A stretch of DNA of 64,000 bases from JAFAGX01 sp035623255 (GCA_035623255.1 DASPTU010000039.1:1-64000), one strand, 5' to 3'. Positions 31,923 through 41,653 are shown, numbered from the stretch's first letter. The notes: generated from the sequence alone by a model not told the origin. Numbers and translations: made by a program.

Positions 31923-33194
31923 ATGGCTGCAAGCGCCTCGTTTGTTCTTCCCAGAACCACTGCAACCCAACGCCGGGTCTTGGTCGCGGCGGCCATGGGT
32001 TGGATGCTCGATGCCTTCGACGCCATGCTCTACGCGCTGGTGCTCGCGCACCTCATGCGTGATCTCGGCATGAGCAAAGCGACTTCCGGTCTTCTCTACA
32101 CGTTGACCCTGTTGGCCTCTGGAATCGGCGGAGTGCTGTTCGGCTTCGTGGCGGACCGGATCGGGCGGAAGCGGGCCTTAATGCTCAGTATTCTGACTTA
32201 TTCGATCTGCTCATTCGCCTCCGGACTGGCAACTTCAGTTGTGATGTTAGCGATATTCCGCTTCATTCTCGGACTCGGCATGGGGGGCGAATGGAACACC
32301 GGCGCAACATTGGTCGCAGAAACCTGGCCGTCGGACTTGCGGGCCAAAGCTATCTCCATCGTCCAAAGCTCCTGGGCGATCGGATATGCGCTGGCTGCGC
32401 TCGTGGCCGGTATCGTTCTTCACTATGCCAACTGGCGTATGGTGTTCTTCGTTGGCATTTTGCCTGCAGTGTTCACCTTGTGGATCCAGAGAAGCGTGCC
32501 AGAATCGGAGATGTGGAAGGAACATCATCGGCTCGCGCAGGAATCCAAGCGTGTGGCCGACGCTCAGCAGCTATACGCTCATGACAGCTTCATGCGGCTA
32601 TTCAGACCGCCTTATGTAAGATCGACTTTAACCCTGCTCACGGCAACTTTCTTCGGGATGTTTGGCTGGTGGGGCCTGTTCACTTGGGTTCCTCCCTACT
32701 TAGCACTGCCCGTATCTCAGGGAGGACGTGGCTTTGGCATTCTTGGAACCACTACCCTGCTCGTGACCTTAAATCTTCTTGGAATGTTTCCCGGTTATGC
32801 CAGCTTTGGATGGTTCGCAGATTGGCTGGGGCGGCGCACTTCGTTCATTCTTTATACCCTGTGCGCAGCGATTCTGGTTCCTTTCTACGCCGCAGCCAGA
32901 CAGCCGTGGATCCTGATGCTCATCGGAACTGTAACTGCGTTTTTCGGGACTGGATTTTTCTCGGGTTCCGGAATTATCGGCAGCGAAATCTTCCCGACGG
33001 TGGTGCGGGCTCGCGCGATGGGCTTCACGTACAACGGAGCCCGGGCAATGAGCGCCCTGGCGCCATTTATCATCGGCCGGGTCGGACAGGTGAAAGGTCT
33101 GGATTGGGCTTTCTACGTTTGCGCGGTCTCTTTCTTCCTTGCGTCCGCTGTTGCCACACAGCTCCCCGAGACTAAGGGAAAGAAGCTTGAGTGA
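31923..33194 (+). CDS. Major facilitator superfamily transporter
   Basis: 423 residues, twelve predicted helices. G-W-M-L-D-A-F-D-A-M-L-Y in helix 1 and G-F-V-A-D-R-I-G-R-K-R-A in the loop 2-3 are typical of the aromatic acid / organic anion symporter branch; R-F-I-L-G-L-G-M-G-G-E-W-N follows in helix 4-5. G-W-F-A-D-W-L-G-R-R repeats the loop motif in the second half. Substrate unknown. Ends 13 bp from the convergent PstS-like gene. Confidence 0.9.
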   Translation: MAASASFVLPRTTATQRRVLVAAAMGWMLDAFDAMLYALVLAHLMRDLGMSKATSGLLYTLTLLASGIGGVLFGFVADRIGRKRALMLSILTYSICSFASGLATSVVMLAIFRFILGLGMGGEWNTGATLVAETWPSDLRAKAISIVQSSWAIGYALAALVAGIVLHYANWRMVFFVGILPAVFTLWIQRSVPESEMWKEHHRLAQESKRVADAQQLYAHDSFMRLFRPPYVRSTLTLLTATFFGMFGWWGLFTWVPPYLALPVSQGGRGFGILGTTTLLVTLNLLGMFPGYASFGWFADWLGRRTSFILYTLCAAILVPFYAAARQPWILMLIGTVTAFFGTGFFSGSGIIGSEIFPTVVRARAMGFTYNGARAMSALAPFIIGRVGQVKGLDWAFYVCAVSFFLASAVATQLPETKGKKLE

Positions 33195-33207
33195 GATGCC
33201 TACTCGG

Positions 33208-33651
33208 CTAGTGCGGCAAATAGCCGGCTTCCAGCGGAAGCTTTCCATCAACCTTGAGCACATTCACCTGGTCGTCGATGGAATGCACTTCCACCAAGCC
33301 CATAGCGCCCGGCGTGCTTTCGACTATGTGCAGGACATCCTCGTCAGAATCCACCACAGTGATGCGATCCTTGTGTGAGGCGATGAAGGATTTGAGTTCG
33401 TCCCCGGAGACCTTATTTAAGCGTTCGAGCGTGATTGCCTCTCCAGCCGAATTTTTGTGGAGAACGATCACCACATCTTTCCCGTCTTCCCATTTCCTGC
33501 TTTCGAGGCGAAACAACCTAGCCAGATGAACGGATGAAATCTCCCGCGTGCCGTTATCTTTATTGACCACCACCGCCATGTGGTGCGCAAAACAGGGAAG
33601 GACAGAGAACAGCAGGAAGCCCAGTAGAGAGATAGTGCGAGAGTTCTTCAT
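33208..33651 (-). CDS. Short periplasmic PstS-like substrate-binding protein
   Basis: 147 residues. Signal peptide 1-22 (ends P-C-F-A-H). The mature part resembles the first lobe of phosphate-binding proteins: V-V-N-K-D-N-G-T-R-E-I-S, L-A-R-L-F-R-L-E-S-R-K-W and T-P-G-A-M-G-L-V-E. It is half the size of a full PstS and has no transporter genes beside it. Such short forms are often annotated as phosphate-binding-like proteins of unknown role. A Pho-box-like repeat lies 44 bp upstream. Confidence 0.65.
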   Translation of the reverse strand: MKNSRTISLLGFLLFSVLPCFAHHMAVVVNKDNGTREISSVHLARLFRLESRKWEDGKDVVIVLHKNSAGEAITLERLNKVSGDELKSFIASHKDRITVVDSDEDVLHIVESTPGAMGLVEVHSIDDQVNVLKVDGKLPLEAGYLPH

Positions 33652-33694
33652 ACACTCACCCCGAAACAGAGGTTAAAAGAAGATTACTGATTAG

Positions 33695-33712
33695 TTGTAA
33701 AAATGCTGTAAA
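33695..33712 (+). promoter_or_regulatory. Pho-box-like direct repeat, weak
   Basis: TTGTAAA (33695) and CTGTAAA (33706) in 11-base phase, upstream of the PstS-like gene but read on the plus strand, i.e. opposite to that gene. AT-rich, so chance is possible. Confidence 0.25.
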
Positions 33713-33776
33713 AACCGCTTGGGCAACAGTTACGCTGGTAATCGCTCCGCAGGTCACAAGTGTGCCTGGGCCGCCG

Positions 33777-34805
33777 CTATTCAATTGGCTCAATGACAGG
33801 AATCTCCTGCTGGATTCGGCGGTCTGGCATCTGCACCACCACGATAGCTACCAGCACCAGGAGAATGCCTATGGTCTGGATTGGCCTCAGCACTTCGCCC
33901 AGGGCCACGGCCGCGATCAGAATCGAGAACACCGGCTCGAGGCAGCTGGTCACGATGGCTCGCGTCGGCTCAAGATGCTGCAGGCCGGCAAAGTAAAGCG
34001 CGAACGGAGCCAGAACGGACATCAAGGAGAAAACCAGTAGAAACAGCCACTGCCCACCCGAATAATGCGCGGCCGCGATCCTCCAGGGAGGGTTAACCAG
34101 CAGCCAGAAAAGTGACGCGCTAAGAACCACGTACAAGAGAACGGTCCAGCGATCGTACCGGGCCAGGACGCTATGGCCGCCAAGGTTGTAGAAGGCAAAA
34201 GAGAAGGCTGCCAGTGCCCCGGCGGCAGTACCGATGACATCCATCTGAAACCCGCCGCTATTGAACAATCCGATGACAAGCGCGATGCCAGCCATTGCCA
34301 AGCCCACAGCGACAACGCGCGGGAGCGTAGGCTTTTGTAATCCGCGCGCAACCGTGTAGAGCAACACCAAGACCGGCGCGGTGTACTGCAAGATGATGGC
34401 CGTCGCTACGTTGGTTCTTTGGATTGCCAGGTAGTACAGATAATTCGAGGCGGCCACGCCAAAGACCCCCAGCAGGAACATGCGTCCGAAATCGGCGAAC
34501 GGCAGCTTCAATCGTTGCCAGCCGCGGAGCCGCATTAGCACGCATGCCAGCAGCAGGAACGAAAATGTGGTGCGGCTTTGAGACAGGATTAACGGGTCTA
34601 TCGGACGGAGAGCTTGTCCCTGCAGCAGCAAGCGCCCGGTGAATGCGGCCCGTCCCAATGTTGCCGCAACTCCCCACAGAAAGGTAGCACTCGCGATGTA
34701 GCAATACCCGCGGATGGGGTGGCGACGATTAATTTGGAATTGTTGGCCCTCGATTCTGAGAGCATAAACCACGGAGGATGCACCCAGACAGCGTATTCTG
34801 TGCAT
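33777..34805 (-). CDS. EamA/DMT-family transporter
   Basis: 342 residues if started at the ATG 34805. Ten helices in two EamA repeats (first from about 32, second from about 190); A-T-F-L-W-G-V-A-A-T-L-G-R and P-I-Q-T-I-G-I-L-L-V-L are typical ends. Exporter of metabolites or amino acids, substrate unknown. The first codons lie inside a dispersed inverted repeat, so a later start (for example GTG 34772) is possible. Confidence 0.85.
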   Translation of the reverse strand: MHRIRCLGASSVVYALRIEGQQFQINRRHPIRGYCYIASATFLWGVAATLGRAAFTGRLLLQGQALRPIDPLILSQSRTTFSFLLLACVLMRLRGWQRLKLPFADFGRMFLLGVFGVAASNYLYYLAIQRTNVATAIILQYTAPVLVLLYTVARGLQKPTLPRVVAVGLAMAGIALVIGLFNSGGFQMDVIGTAAGALAAFSFAFYNLGGHSVLARYDRWTVLLYVVLSASLFWLLVNPPWRIAAAHYSGGQWLFLLVFSLMSVLAPFALYFAGLQHLEPTRAIVTSCLEPVFSILIAAVALGEVLRPIQTIGILLVLVAIVVVQMPDRRIQQEIPVIEPIE

Positions 34806-34812
34806 CCGTGTT
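34769..34812. repeat. Imperfect inverted repeat of the ACCACGGA type
   Basis: CCACGGAGGATGCAC (34769-34783) and GTGCATCCGTG (34800-34810) face each other with a 2-base deletion in the right arm. It overlaps the start of the DMT transporter gene. Same style as the repeat at 7549-7606. Confidence 0.45.
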
Positions 34813-34823
34813 AATTCATCGAC

Positions 34824-35225
34824 CTAGCGGTCCACGTACTCAATGGTATAAGTGATTTTTGCAGTCTTATTGAGCATGGCGGAGATCGAGCAATATTTCT
34901 CCTCTGAAAGCTTGACCGCGTCTTCGACTGCTTTGTGCGAGACTTTGCCTCCAATGATGTACGTCAGGCGGATATCAGTGAAAACGGTCGGCGGAGTGGG
35001 AGCGCGGTCCGCCTCAGCGCGGACTTCGACGCTTACGAACGGCTCACGTTTCTTGCGCAAAATACTGACCACGTCATAGCCGGTGCAACCGCACAGGCCA
35101 ATCAGTACCAGCTCCGTTGGGCTGTTACCGGATTTGCTGTCGCCATCAACAACGATGTGATGGCCGCTCGCGGCAACGGCGTCAAAACATTGATCCCTTT
35201 TCCAAGTTACATCCGCCTTTATCAT
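34824..35225 (-). CDS. OsmC/Ohr-family protein
   Basis: 133 residues. Two conserved Cys: the peroxidatic site in L-V-L-I-G-L-C-G-C-T-G-Y-D-V (about residue 44) and C-S-I-S-A-M-L-N near residue 112; R-K-K-R-E and the C-terminal V-K-L-S-E-E-K-Y-C are family features. OsmC proteins reduce organic hydroperoxides in the cytoplasm. Cys, not Sec, is encoded at the catalytic site. Confidence 0.9.
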   Translation of the reverse strand: MIKADVTWKRDQCFDAVAASGHHIVVDGDSKSGNSPTELVLIGLCGCTGYDVVSILRKKREPFVSVEVRAEADRAPTPPTVFTDIRLTYIIGGKVSHKAVEDAVKLSEEKYCSISAMLNKTAKITYTIEYVDR

Positions 35226-35279
35226 TGCGGCTCCTGGCAGGTCAGTTCCGATTTCAGTTGGCGATTACCAAAAAATATT

Positions 35280-36710
35280 TCACCTCTTGTTATCCGTGAC
35301 TGGCTCAGGGTGAATTAAGACCCTGAACAGCTGTGGCGCCGCTTGCTTAAAGCGAGTCTCCAACTCCGTTTGCACGTCGTGTACCCGCGAAAGCGGCAAG
35401 TCGTCGGAAAAGGTGCAATGGCAGGATACATAGATGCGTCCGCGAACGCGTTTGACTCGAACTTCATGCACATCCAGCACCTCGGGAAAGTTCGCGACGA
35501 TGGACTTCAACTTTTCTTCTAATTTTGCGTCGCGTACCACCTCATCCCCCGGTTCGATGGTTGCCGGTTCGCTTTCGATGTGAGTTAGAATAGTAGAAAT
35601 CTCGGGCACCTCATTGCGAATCTCCGACTCGAGCAAGGTCACACGGTCGTGCGCTTCCTTAAGCGTGAGGCTCTCGTCGAGCTCCAGATGCTGTTCAACG
35701 TGTAAGCGGCCACGTAGATCCTGGATGCTTACGTCGTGGACATTGAAGTTGTGGCGCATGGCAACCCCGCGCACCCGGTCAAATATGTTTTCCTGCTGAG
35801 CCGGACGCGGAATCGAATGCACAACCACATCGGCATCGGGTAATACGCCGCGCACGGCAGCGGTCACTGCGTGGGCCACCTGCTCGGAGCGCTGGAAGGT
35901 CACATTGCGCGAAAGCCCAATCGAAAGATCAGCGAAGTAGCGGTTGCCGGCACGCCGAATCCGGACGTGATCAACCTCCAGTACTCCGTCCACTCGGGAA
36001 ACCGCGGCCACGATATTGGCACGTACTCCAACCGGGGCAGCATCCAGCAGCGCATCCACCGTCCTGCGCGCCAGGCGAGAACTCACGTACACCACGACTC
36101 CGGCCACAAACAAAGCCGCTATGGGATCAGCTAAGCGGAGCCAAGCCACGTGATATGCCCGACCTAACACCACCAGCAGCAGGCCAATGACCACCACGCC
36201 GGTCGACCAAACGTCGGTCGAGAAGTGGAGGGCATCGGCTTCGAGGGCCTGGCTGTCGTATTTGGTGGCGATCTTGCTCAACACTCGCGAGCGCCAGAAA
36301 TCCACTCCCATGGAAGCAAACAGAACCAGAAAGGCCGGAACGCTGGGCTCCACGTCAACTTGGTGGAAAAAGATGCGTTTAATTGCCTCATAAACGATCC
36401 AGGCACACGTCAGCAAGAGCAACCCAGTCTCGATGAAGGCGGAGAAATTTTCGACCTTGCCGTGCCCATACTGATGGTCGGCATCGGCGGGCTTGTCGGA
36501 AACCCGTACCGAGAAGAAAGTGACGACGGCTGCGACGAGGTCGAGGCCAGAATGGGCAGCCTCGGACAAAATACCTAAACTGCCAGTGGCCAGACCGACC
36601 ACAACCTTCAGCGTCGTAATTGCCACAGCGGCCACAACCGAGTTGCCGGCTACGGCGCGCTTTTCTGCGCGCATCGCGTCCGGAGTGTAGGTGATCGGCG
36701 AATCCGCCAT
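35280..36710 (-). CDS. Cation diffusion facilitator with three tandem cytoplasmic dimerisation domains
   Basis: 476 residues from ATG 36710; a GTG at 36755 would add 15 residues. Six helices in the first 210 residues with S-E-A-A-H-S-G-L-D and H-Q-Y-G-H-G-K as metal sites, and D-A-L-H-F-S-T-D in helix 5. Exports divalent cations such as Zn, Co, Fe or Mn. The C-terminus is unusual: three ZT-dimer-like modules in a row (about 210-290, 295-375 and 395-470), each with a V-x-x-V-R-V/I-x-D-x-R-G-x-R-like core (for example H-V-R-I-R-R-A-G-N-R-Y-F, D-V-S-I-Q-D-L-R-G-R-L-H and E-V-R-V-K-R-V-R-G-R-I-Y). Normal members have one. Confidence 0.9.
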   Translation of the reverse strand: MADSPITYTPDAMRAEKRAVAGNSVVAAVAITTLKVVVGLATGSLGILSEAAHSGLDLVAAVVTFFSVRVSDKPADADHQYGHGKVENFSAFIETGLLLLTCAWIVYEAIKRIFFHQVDVEPSVPAFLVLFASMGVDFWRSRVLSKIATKYDSQALEADALHFSTDVWSTGVVVIGLLLVVLGRAYHVAWLRLADPIAALFVAGVVVYVSSRLARRTVDALLDAAPVGVRANIVAAVSRVDGVLEVDHVRIRRAGNRYFADLSIGLSRNVTFQRSEQVAHAVTAAVRGVLPDADVVVHSIPRPAQQENIFDRVRGVAMRHNFNVHDVSIQDLRGRLHVEQHLELDESLTLKEAHDRVTLLESEIRNEVPEISTILTHIESEPATIEPGDEVVRDAKLEEKLKSIVANFPEVLDVHEVRVKRVRGRIYVSCHCTFSDDLPLSRVHDVQTELETRFKQAAPQLFRVLIHPEPVTDNKR

Positions 36711-36872
36711 AGCGGCATTATCGCTGGAGACGGGCGTGGACTCCAAACCGAACACCAGTTGCCAAGTTGGTCACGGAAAGCATCGCCGAGCCTAGGCGGA
36801 CTCACGGCGGACCCACACCCTTTATGCTAGGATTTTTAGTTCACTTTACAATCCTCCGGAGGAATCCCTGAT

Positions 36873-37982
36873 ATGGCGCGACACGGGTTTGCTTGCCTGC
36901 TGCTGATCACCCTGGCCTGGGGTCAAGCGTCGAACTCAGCCGCTCCCGCTCAGAAACAGGCGAACCAGAGCAGCAACATGGCAGCCCCACAAACTGTGCC
37001 GTCGGAGTCCTCCGACGTTTCGAAACTTCCGCCGAATGCCCCCGTGATCACGATAAAGGGCGTCTGTGAGCCGTCGGCCAGTCAAAGCCCCGCCCTCGAA
37101 TGCAGAACGCAGATCTCGCGCGCTGAATTCGAGAAAGTGATGGATGCGGTGCAACCGAACATGCCGGCCAGAGCAAGGCGTCAGTTCGCCAACCGGTACG
37201 CCAGCATCCTGGCAATGTCCATCAAAGCTAAACAAATGGGCTTGGACAAAGGGCCGGACTATGAAGAGCGCATGAAACTCGCGCAGATGCAGGTGCTTGC
37301 CTCGGCCTTGAACAAGGAACTGCAAGAGAAAGCTTCGGAGATTCCGGACAAGGAAATCGAGGATTACTACCACAAGAACCTTGACAATTTTGAGCAAGCG
37401 GAGATGTTGCGCATCTACGTTCCTAAGGCTCAGCAGATGCCGCCGGACCAGGACAAGAAGACCCTGAACGAAGCAGAGCAGCAGAAACGGGCGCAGGACG
37501 CGGAACAAACGATGAAAGCTGAGGCCGACAAGCTGCGGGGGCGCGCTGCCGCTGGGGAGGACTTCAACAAATTGCAGGCCGAAGCCTTTCAGGTTGCCGG
37601 CATCAAATCCTCGGCTCCGAACACCAGTATGGCTGAGGTGCGGCGCAATGTACTCCCCCCTAGCCAGGCATCGGCGATGCAGCTAAAACCGGGCGAGGTC
37701 TCATCGGTTATGGCGGACCAGAGCGGGTTCTTTATCTATAAGATGATTTCGAAGGGAACGATGCCGCTGGACAAGGCGCGAGACGAAATCAAGGGCACAC
37801 TTCGCTCACAGCGCTTGCAGGAAGAAATGAAGTCGGTTCAGGAAACCGCCACCCCGACTTTGGATGAGACCTATTTCGGGCCGGAGCCGACGCCGCAGCA
37901 TGTTACAACGCCGCTCGGCACCCAGCCCAAAGGCACTCCGCCCCCAGCAACCACCCCGAATCCACCGCCGGGACCGAAGTAA
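36873..37982 (+). CDS. Periplasmic peptidyl-prolyl isomerase / chaperone, SurA-like
   Basis: 369 residues. Signal peptide 1-19 with a GGAGGAA binding site before ATG. A low-complexity linker (20-65) is followed by a SurA-type helical region (R-R-Q-F-A-N-R-Y-A-S-I-L-A) and a parvulin-like domain at about 160-310, interrupted by a charged helical insertion (around 190-225), and a Pro-rich tail. The parvulin catalytic residues are not obvious, so chaperone function may dominate. The epimerase gene begins directly after the stop codon. Confidence 0.8.
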   Translation: MARHGFACLLLITLAWGQASNSAAPAQKQANQSSNMAAPQTVPSESSDVSKLPPNAPVITIKGVCEPSASQSPALECRTQISRAEFEKVMDAVQPNMPARARRQFANRYASILAMSIKAKQMGLDKGPDYEERMKLAQMQVLASALNKELQEKASEIPDKEIEDYYHKNLDNFEQAEMLRIYVPKAQQMPPDQDKKTLNEAEQQKRAQDAEQTMKAEADKLRGRAAAGEDFNKLQAEAFQVAGIKSSAPNTSMAEVRRNVLPPSQASAMQLKPGEVSSVMADQSGFFIYKMISKGTMPLDKARDEIKGTLRSQRLQEEMKSVQETATPTLDETYFGPEPTPQHVTTPLGTQPKGTPPPATTPNPPPGPK

Positions 37983-39071
37983 ATGAATGCAAAGGGAACT
38001 GTTCTGGTCACAGGAATTTCAGGCAACCTGGGACTACGTTTGTTGCCGCTGCTCTCCGACTATCACGTCATCGGCGTGGACCTGAATGCTCCCACCGCAA
38101 GTCATCAACTCCGTTTTGTGCGTATGGACTTCGCGGAAGAAGAATCCTGCCGTCAGATGTTTCTGTTGCTCAAAGAGGCACGCCCGTTTGCTGTGCTCCA
38201 TCTGGCTTTTGTGATCGATCCGGTGCGAACTGGCGTGCTGGACATTGAGCGCATGTGGCAAATCAATGTTGCCGGAACCGCAAGAGTGATGGAAGCCATT
38301 ACCGAAGCCAATCGCGACGAAACCATCGTCGACCGATTCATTTTCCCGAGCAGTGTTTCCGTATATGGCCCGGATTTTTCTGAGACGGCGACCGAAGATT
38401 TCCGTTTCGGAGCTCAAACCCTGCCTTATGCGATCCACAAGATGGAGTCGGACAAGGTAGTGCAGCAGCGTGCTCCGGCTTTGCGCGGAAGCAGCGTCTA
38501 CATATTAAGACCACACATTTTCGCGGGAGCAAGCGTGGAGAATTACCTGGTCGGCGCATTTCGCGGCACGCCTAACGGGAGATCAAAACGGGCCGCCCGC
38601 ATGCGGGCGGCCGGCAGACGGCTCCCGGTCATGCTCCCTTTTGGCGCGCGCTATCTGGAAAACAAAATCCAGTTTGTTCATGTCGACGACATGGCCCGGT
38701 TGTTGGCCTGCCTTGTCCGCAAGGCCGAACCGGAGGCCCAAAGACTAACCATTCTGAACGTTGCAGGCCGCGGCGAGGCCATGACATTTGGCCAATGCAT
38801 CAAGCTCGCGAACAGCAGGTTGATTCGTGTCCCTGGGAGGTCGGCCTTTCGGATGATCTTGAAGACCCTGTGGTCGCTTGGAATCTCTGCAATCCCCCCG
38901 GCGGCCATGCCCTATATGACCGGCCAATACATTATGAATACTGACCGGCTGCGTGCGTTCCTGGGAGCAGATTACGACAACGTGATCCGGTACACGATTA
39001 CCGATGCTTTCGCCGATTGCTTCGCTTCTCACCCCCAGGATCCCGTTCCACAATACGCTGCCGCCCCATGA
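37983..39071 (+). CDS. NAD-dependent epimerase/dehydratase (extended SDR)
   Basis: 362 residues; ATG directly follows the TAA of the previous gene. Rossmann motif T-G-I-S-G-N-L-G at 9-16 and the active-site pair Y-A-I-H-K at about 146-150. S-S-S-V-S-V-Y-G before it gives the catalytic Ser region. The substrate is likely a nucleotide sugar or lipid-linked sugar; not determinable here. Coupled to the SurA-like gene. Confidence 0.88.
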   Translation: MNAKGTVLVTGISGNLGLRLLPLLSDYHVIGVDLNAPTASHQLRFVRMDFAEEESCRQMFLLLKEARPFAVLHLAFVIDPVRTGVLDIERMWQINVAGTARVMEAITEANRDETIVDRFIFPSSVSVYGPDFSETATEDFRFGAQTLPYAIHKMESDKVVQQRAPALRGSSVYILRPHIFAGASVENYLVGAFRGTPNGRSKRAARMRAAGRRLPVMLPFGARYLENKIQFVHVDDMARLLACLVRKAEPEAQRLTILNVAGRGEAMTFGQCIKLANSRLIRVPGRSAFRMILKTLWSLGISAIPPAAMPYMTGQYIMNTDRLRAFLGADYDNVIRYTITDAFADCFASHPQDPVPQYAAAP

Positions 39072-39236
39072 GATAGGCCCAGCAGCCATCGGCTGCCGCA
39101 CAGGTTGTGTTTGTCACTCTGGATACTGGGGGCAATCGTGCATTGTTCCGCAGGGGGATTGTTGTCATAATCATTGGGCTCTGGCCGAACTGTGACGCTT
39201 CCGGCGGAGGTGTCTCTGCCGGATGCTGCGAACTCG

Positions 39237-41588
39237 ATGAAGTACCTTTCACAGGCTCTGACTCCATCCAGCAACCGCCGGCTCAATGAGCTGATCGGGT
39301 TTGTGCTGTGCAGCTCCGCGCTCCTCCTCTTCCTCGCGCTGGCTTCCTATTCGCCCCTTGATCCGTCGCTGAACAGCGCCTCGGTTCTGACCCCGGCACA
39401 TGGGGCCCGCAATTGGATTGGCGTTGTCGGCGCATTCATTTCCGACCTCGTCTTGCAGTTTTTTGGGGTTGGCGGCTTTCTGCTTCCTTTGTTCGCCGCC
39501 TTGCTGGGATTCCGCTGGTTTCGCTCGCGGAGGATTGGCTCTCCAGTCGCAAAACTTCTCGGTGCAAGCTGGATGCTCATCTTCCTGCCTGCGCTGCTTG
39601 GCCTGCTTCCTGGGCACCTGCGCTGGATGGGAGTGATCCCCATCGAAGGGTTACTGGGCCGCATCGTAGGGGATTTCCTGATTCATTATTTCAACCCGGC
39701 AGGAGCGAACATCGTCTGCTTCAGCGTCTTGGCCGTAGCGTTATATCTGTCAACGGCGTTCTCTTTTGCCGCTGTGCAAGTGTGGGCACCAACTCGGTTT
39801 GCATTTGCTTTGGCATTATGGGACCGCTACAAAGACTGGCAAGAAACGCGTGCCAAGAAGCGCATGCAGCGGGAACTCGAGAAGCGCCGCGCCGCGCCCA
39901 AAGCGGTGATCACTACCCGGATGGTTCCGGCTCGAACCATCGCGCCACCGCCTTCCGAGCCAGCCCATAGTGGGATTGAAAAAACCTTCGCTGAGGAACA
40001 ACCTGCAACCCCGGCTGAGGTCCAGCCTGTCGCTCCGCCGCCCATACCTGAGGTCACCGAACGCGCCGATAGCGAACGTAAGCCAAAGACAACCATGCCG
40101 CACGTCGCTGGCACGTTCAAACTGCCGCCCAGTTCCTTGCTGCACCGTCCCGATGAGCAACGTGCGGTTGACGCCGACGAACTCAAGATCCTGGCTCAGG
40201 TGCTCACCGAGAAATATGCCGAATTCGACATCACCGGACAGGTCACTCAGATCAACCCAGGGCCAGTGGTGACGACGTTCGAGTTCAAGCCCGAAGCCGG
40301 AATCAAGTACAGCCGGATTACGAACCTAACTGACGACCTGTGCCTTGCGCTGAAAGCCGAAAGCATTCTCATCGAGCGCATGGCCGGCAAGTCGACAGTC
40401 GGAATTCAAGTGCCAAATCGCGAGCGCGAAATCATCTGGCTGCGCGAGAACATCGAATCTTCCGAATTCATTGGATCCAAGTCGAAAGTGACACTCGCAC
40501 TGGGAAAAGATATTAATGGCCGGATCGTCACCGCCGACCTGAAGGCGATGCCGCATCTGCTGATCGCCGGATCGACCGGTACTGGCAAGAGCGTGGCGAT
40601 CAACGCCATGATCATGTCCGTTTTGTACAAGGCGACTCCCGATCAGGTGCGGCTGATCCTGGTTGACCCGAAGCGCCTCGAGCTAGGCAATTACGACGGC
40701 ATTCCACATCTGTACACGCCGATCATTACCGAGCCGAAATTGGCTGCTAATGCGCTACGAAATGCTGTCCGCGAGATGGAGCGCCGTCTCAAGCTGTTGG
40801 CCGAAAAAGGCGTGCGCAATATCGACCAGTACAACAAGCTGTTTGAAGAGGGTGACTCGCTTAACCTTTTCAGCGAAAACCCCGAAGATCGCCCGCTGCC
40901 TTATATCGTCATCATCATCGACGAATTGGCCGACCTGATGATGCTGGATTCGGGCAACGTGGAAGAATCGATCACTCGTCTCGCCCAGATGGCGCGCGCG
41001 GTTGGGATTCATCTGGTGCTCGCGACGCAGCGGCCATCGGTCGATGTCATTACTGGACTGATCAAAGCCAATTTCCCCGCACGAATTTCGTTCCGGGTAG
41101 CAACCAAGGTTGATTCGCGAACTATTCTCGATGCGAACGGCGCGGAAGCCCTCCTGGGACGTGGCGACATGCTGTATCTGCCATCCGGCTCAGCGCGGGT
41201 GCACCGGTTGCATGCTCCGTTTGTCACAGAGAAAGAAATTGCCGCAGTCGTGGAATTCTGGCGCTCGCAAGCCGCTGCCGAATACGAGCAAAAATTCCTG
41301 GAAGCTCCGAAGGAAGAACGCGAGGACGGCAGGCTCGATGAAGGCAGCGAAGATGGCGAATCCGAGCACGATCCGCTCTTCGAGGATGCGGTTAAGCTAG
41401 TGGTGGAATTCGGCAAGGCTTCCACTTCCCTGCTGCAAAGGCGGCTGAGGATTGGCTATGGCCGCGCCGCTCATCTCATCGACCTAATGGAGCGTGACGG
41501 CATCGTGGGGGCTGCTGATGGTCCTAAGCCCCGCGAAGTTCTGAAGCGACCCAACTGGCTGTCGGAGGTAGAAGAATCCCTGCGGTAA
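39237..41588 (+). CDS. ftsK: DNA translocase FtsK/SpoIIIE
   Basis: 783 residues from the ATG at 39237; the frame extends to a TTG at 39174 but that part is not membrane-like. Four N-terminal helices (about 15-35, 65-90, 100-125 and 155-185), a Pro/Glu-rich linker, then the motor domain with Walker A G-S-T-G-T-G-K-S (about 450), Walker B I-I-I-I-D-E-L-A-D-L and A-T-Q-R-P-S-V-D-V. The C-terminal gamma winged helix (L-L-Q-R-R-L-R-I-G-Y-G-R-A-A-H-L-I-D-L) reads KOPS-type sites. Segregates chromosomes at the division septum. Confidence 0.95.
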   Translation: MKYLSQALTPSSNRRLNELIGFVLCSSALLLFLALASYSPLDPSLNSASVLTPAHGARNWIGVVGAFISDLVLQFFGVGGFLLPLFAALLGFRWFRSRRIGSPVAKLLGASWMLIFLPALLGLLPGHLRWMGVIPIEGLLGRIVGDFLIHYFNPAGANIVCFSVLAVALYLSTAFSFAAVQVWAPTRFAFALALWDRYKDWQETRAKKRMQRELEKRRAAPKAVITTRMVPARTIAPPPSEPAHSGIEKTFAEEQPATPAEVQPVAPPPIPEVTERADSERKPKTTMPHVAGTFKLPPSSLLHRPDEQRAVDADELKILAQVLTEKYAEFDITGQVTQINPGPVVTTFEFKPEAGIKYSRITNLTDDLCLALKAESILIERMAGKSTVGIQVPNREREIIWLRENIESSEFIGSKSKVTLALGKDINGRIVTADLKAMPHLLIAGSTGTGKSVAINAMIMSVLYKATPDQVRLILVDPKRLELGNYDGIPHLYTPIITEPKLAANALRNAVREMERRLKLLAEKGVRNIDQYNKLFEEGDSLNLFSENPEDRPLPYIVIIIDELADLMMLDSGNVEESITRLAQMARAVGIHLVLATQRPSVDVITGLIKANFPARISFRVATKVDSRTILDANGAEALLGRGDMLYLPSGSARVHRLHAPFVTEKEIAAVVEFWRSQAAAEYEQKFLEAPKEEREDGRLDEGSEDGESEHDPLFEDAVKLVVEFGKASTSLLQRRLRIGYGRAAHLIDLMERDGIVGAADGPKPREVLKRPNWLSEVEESLR

Positions 41589-41653
41589 ATGGCCTTGCCA
41601 CCGGGCCAAGGTGTCGAAGCGTGAGATCGGCGCGAATCCTGAGACTGGGAAGA

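Noticed and set aside
34824..35225. OsmC-like protein as second selenoprotein
   Set aside because: OsmC selenoproteins exist, but the catalytic codon here is a normal Cys codon and the frame is uninterrupted.
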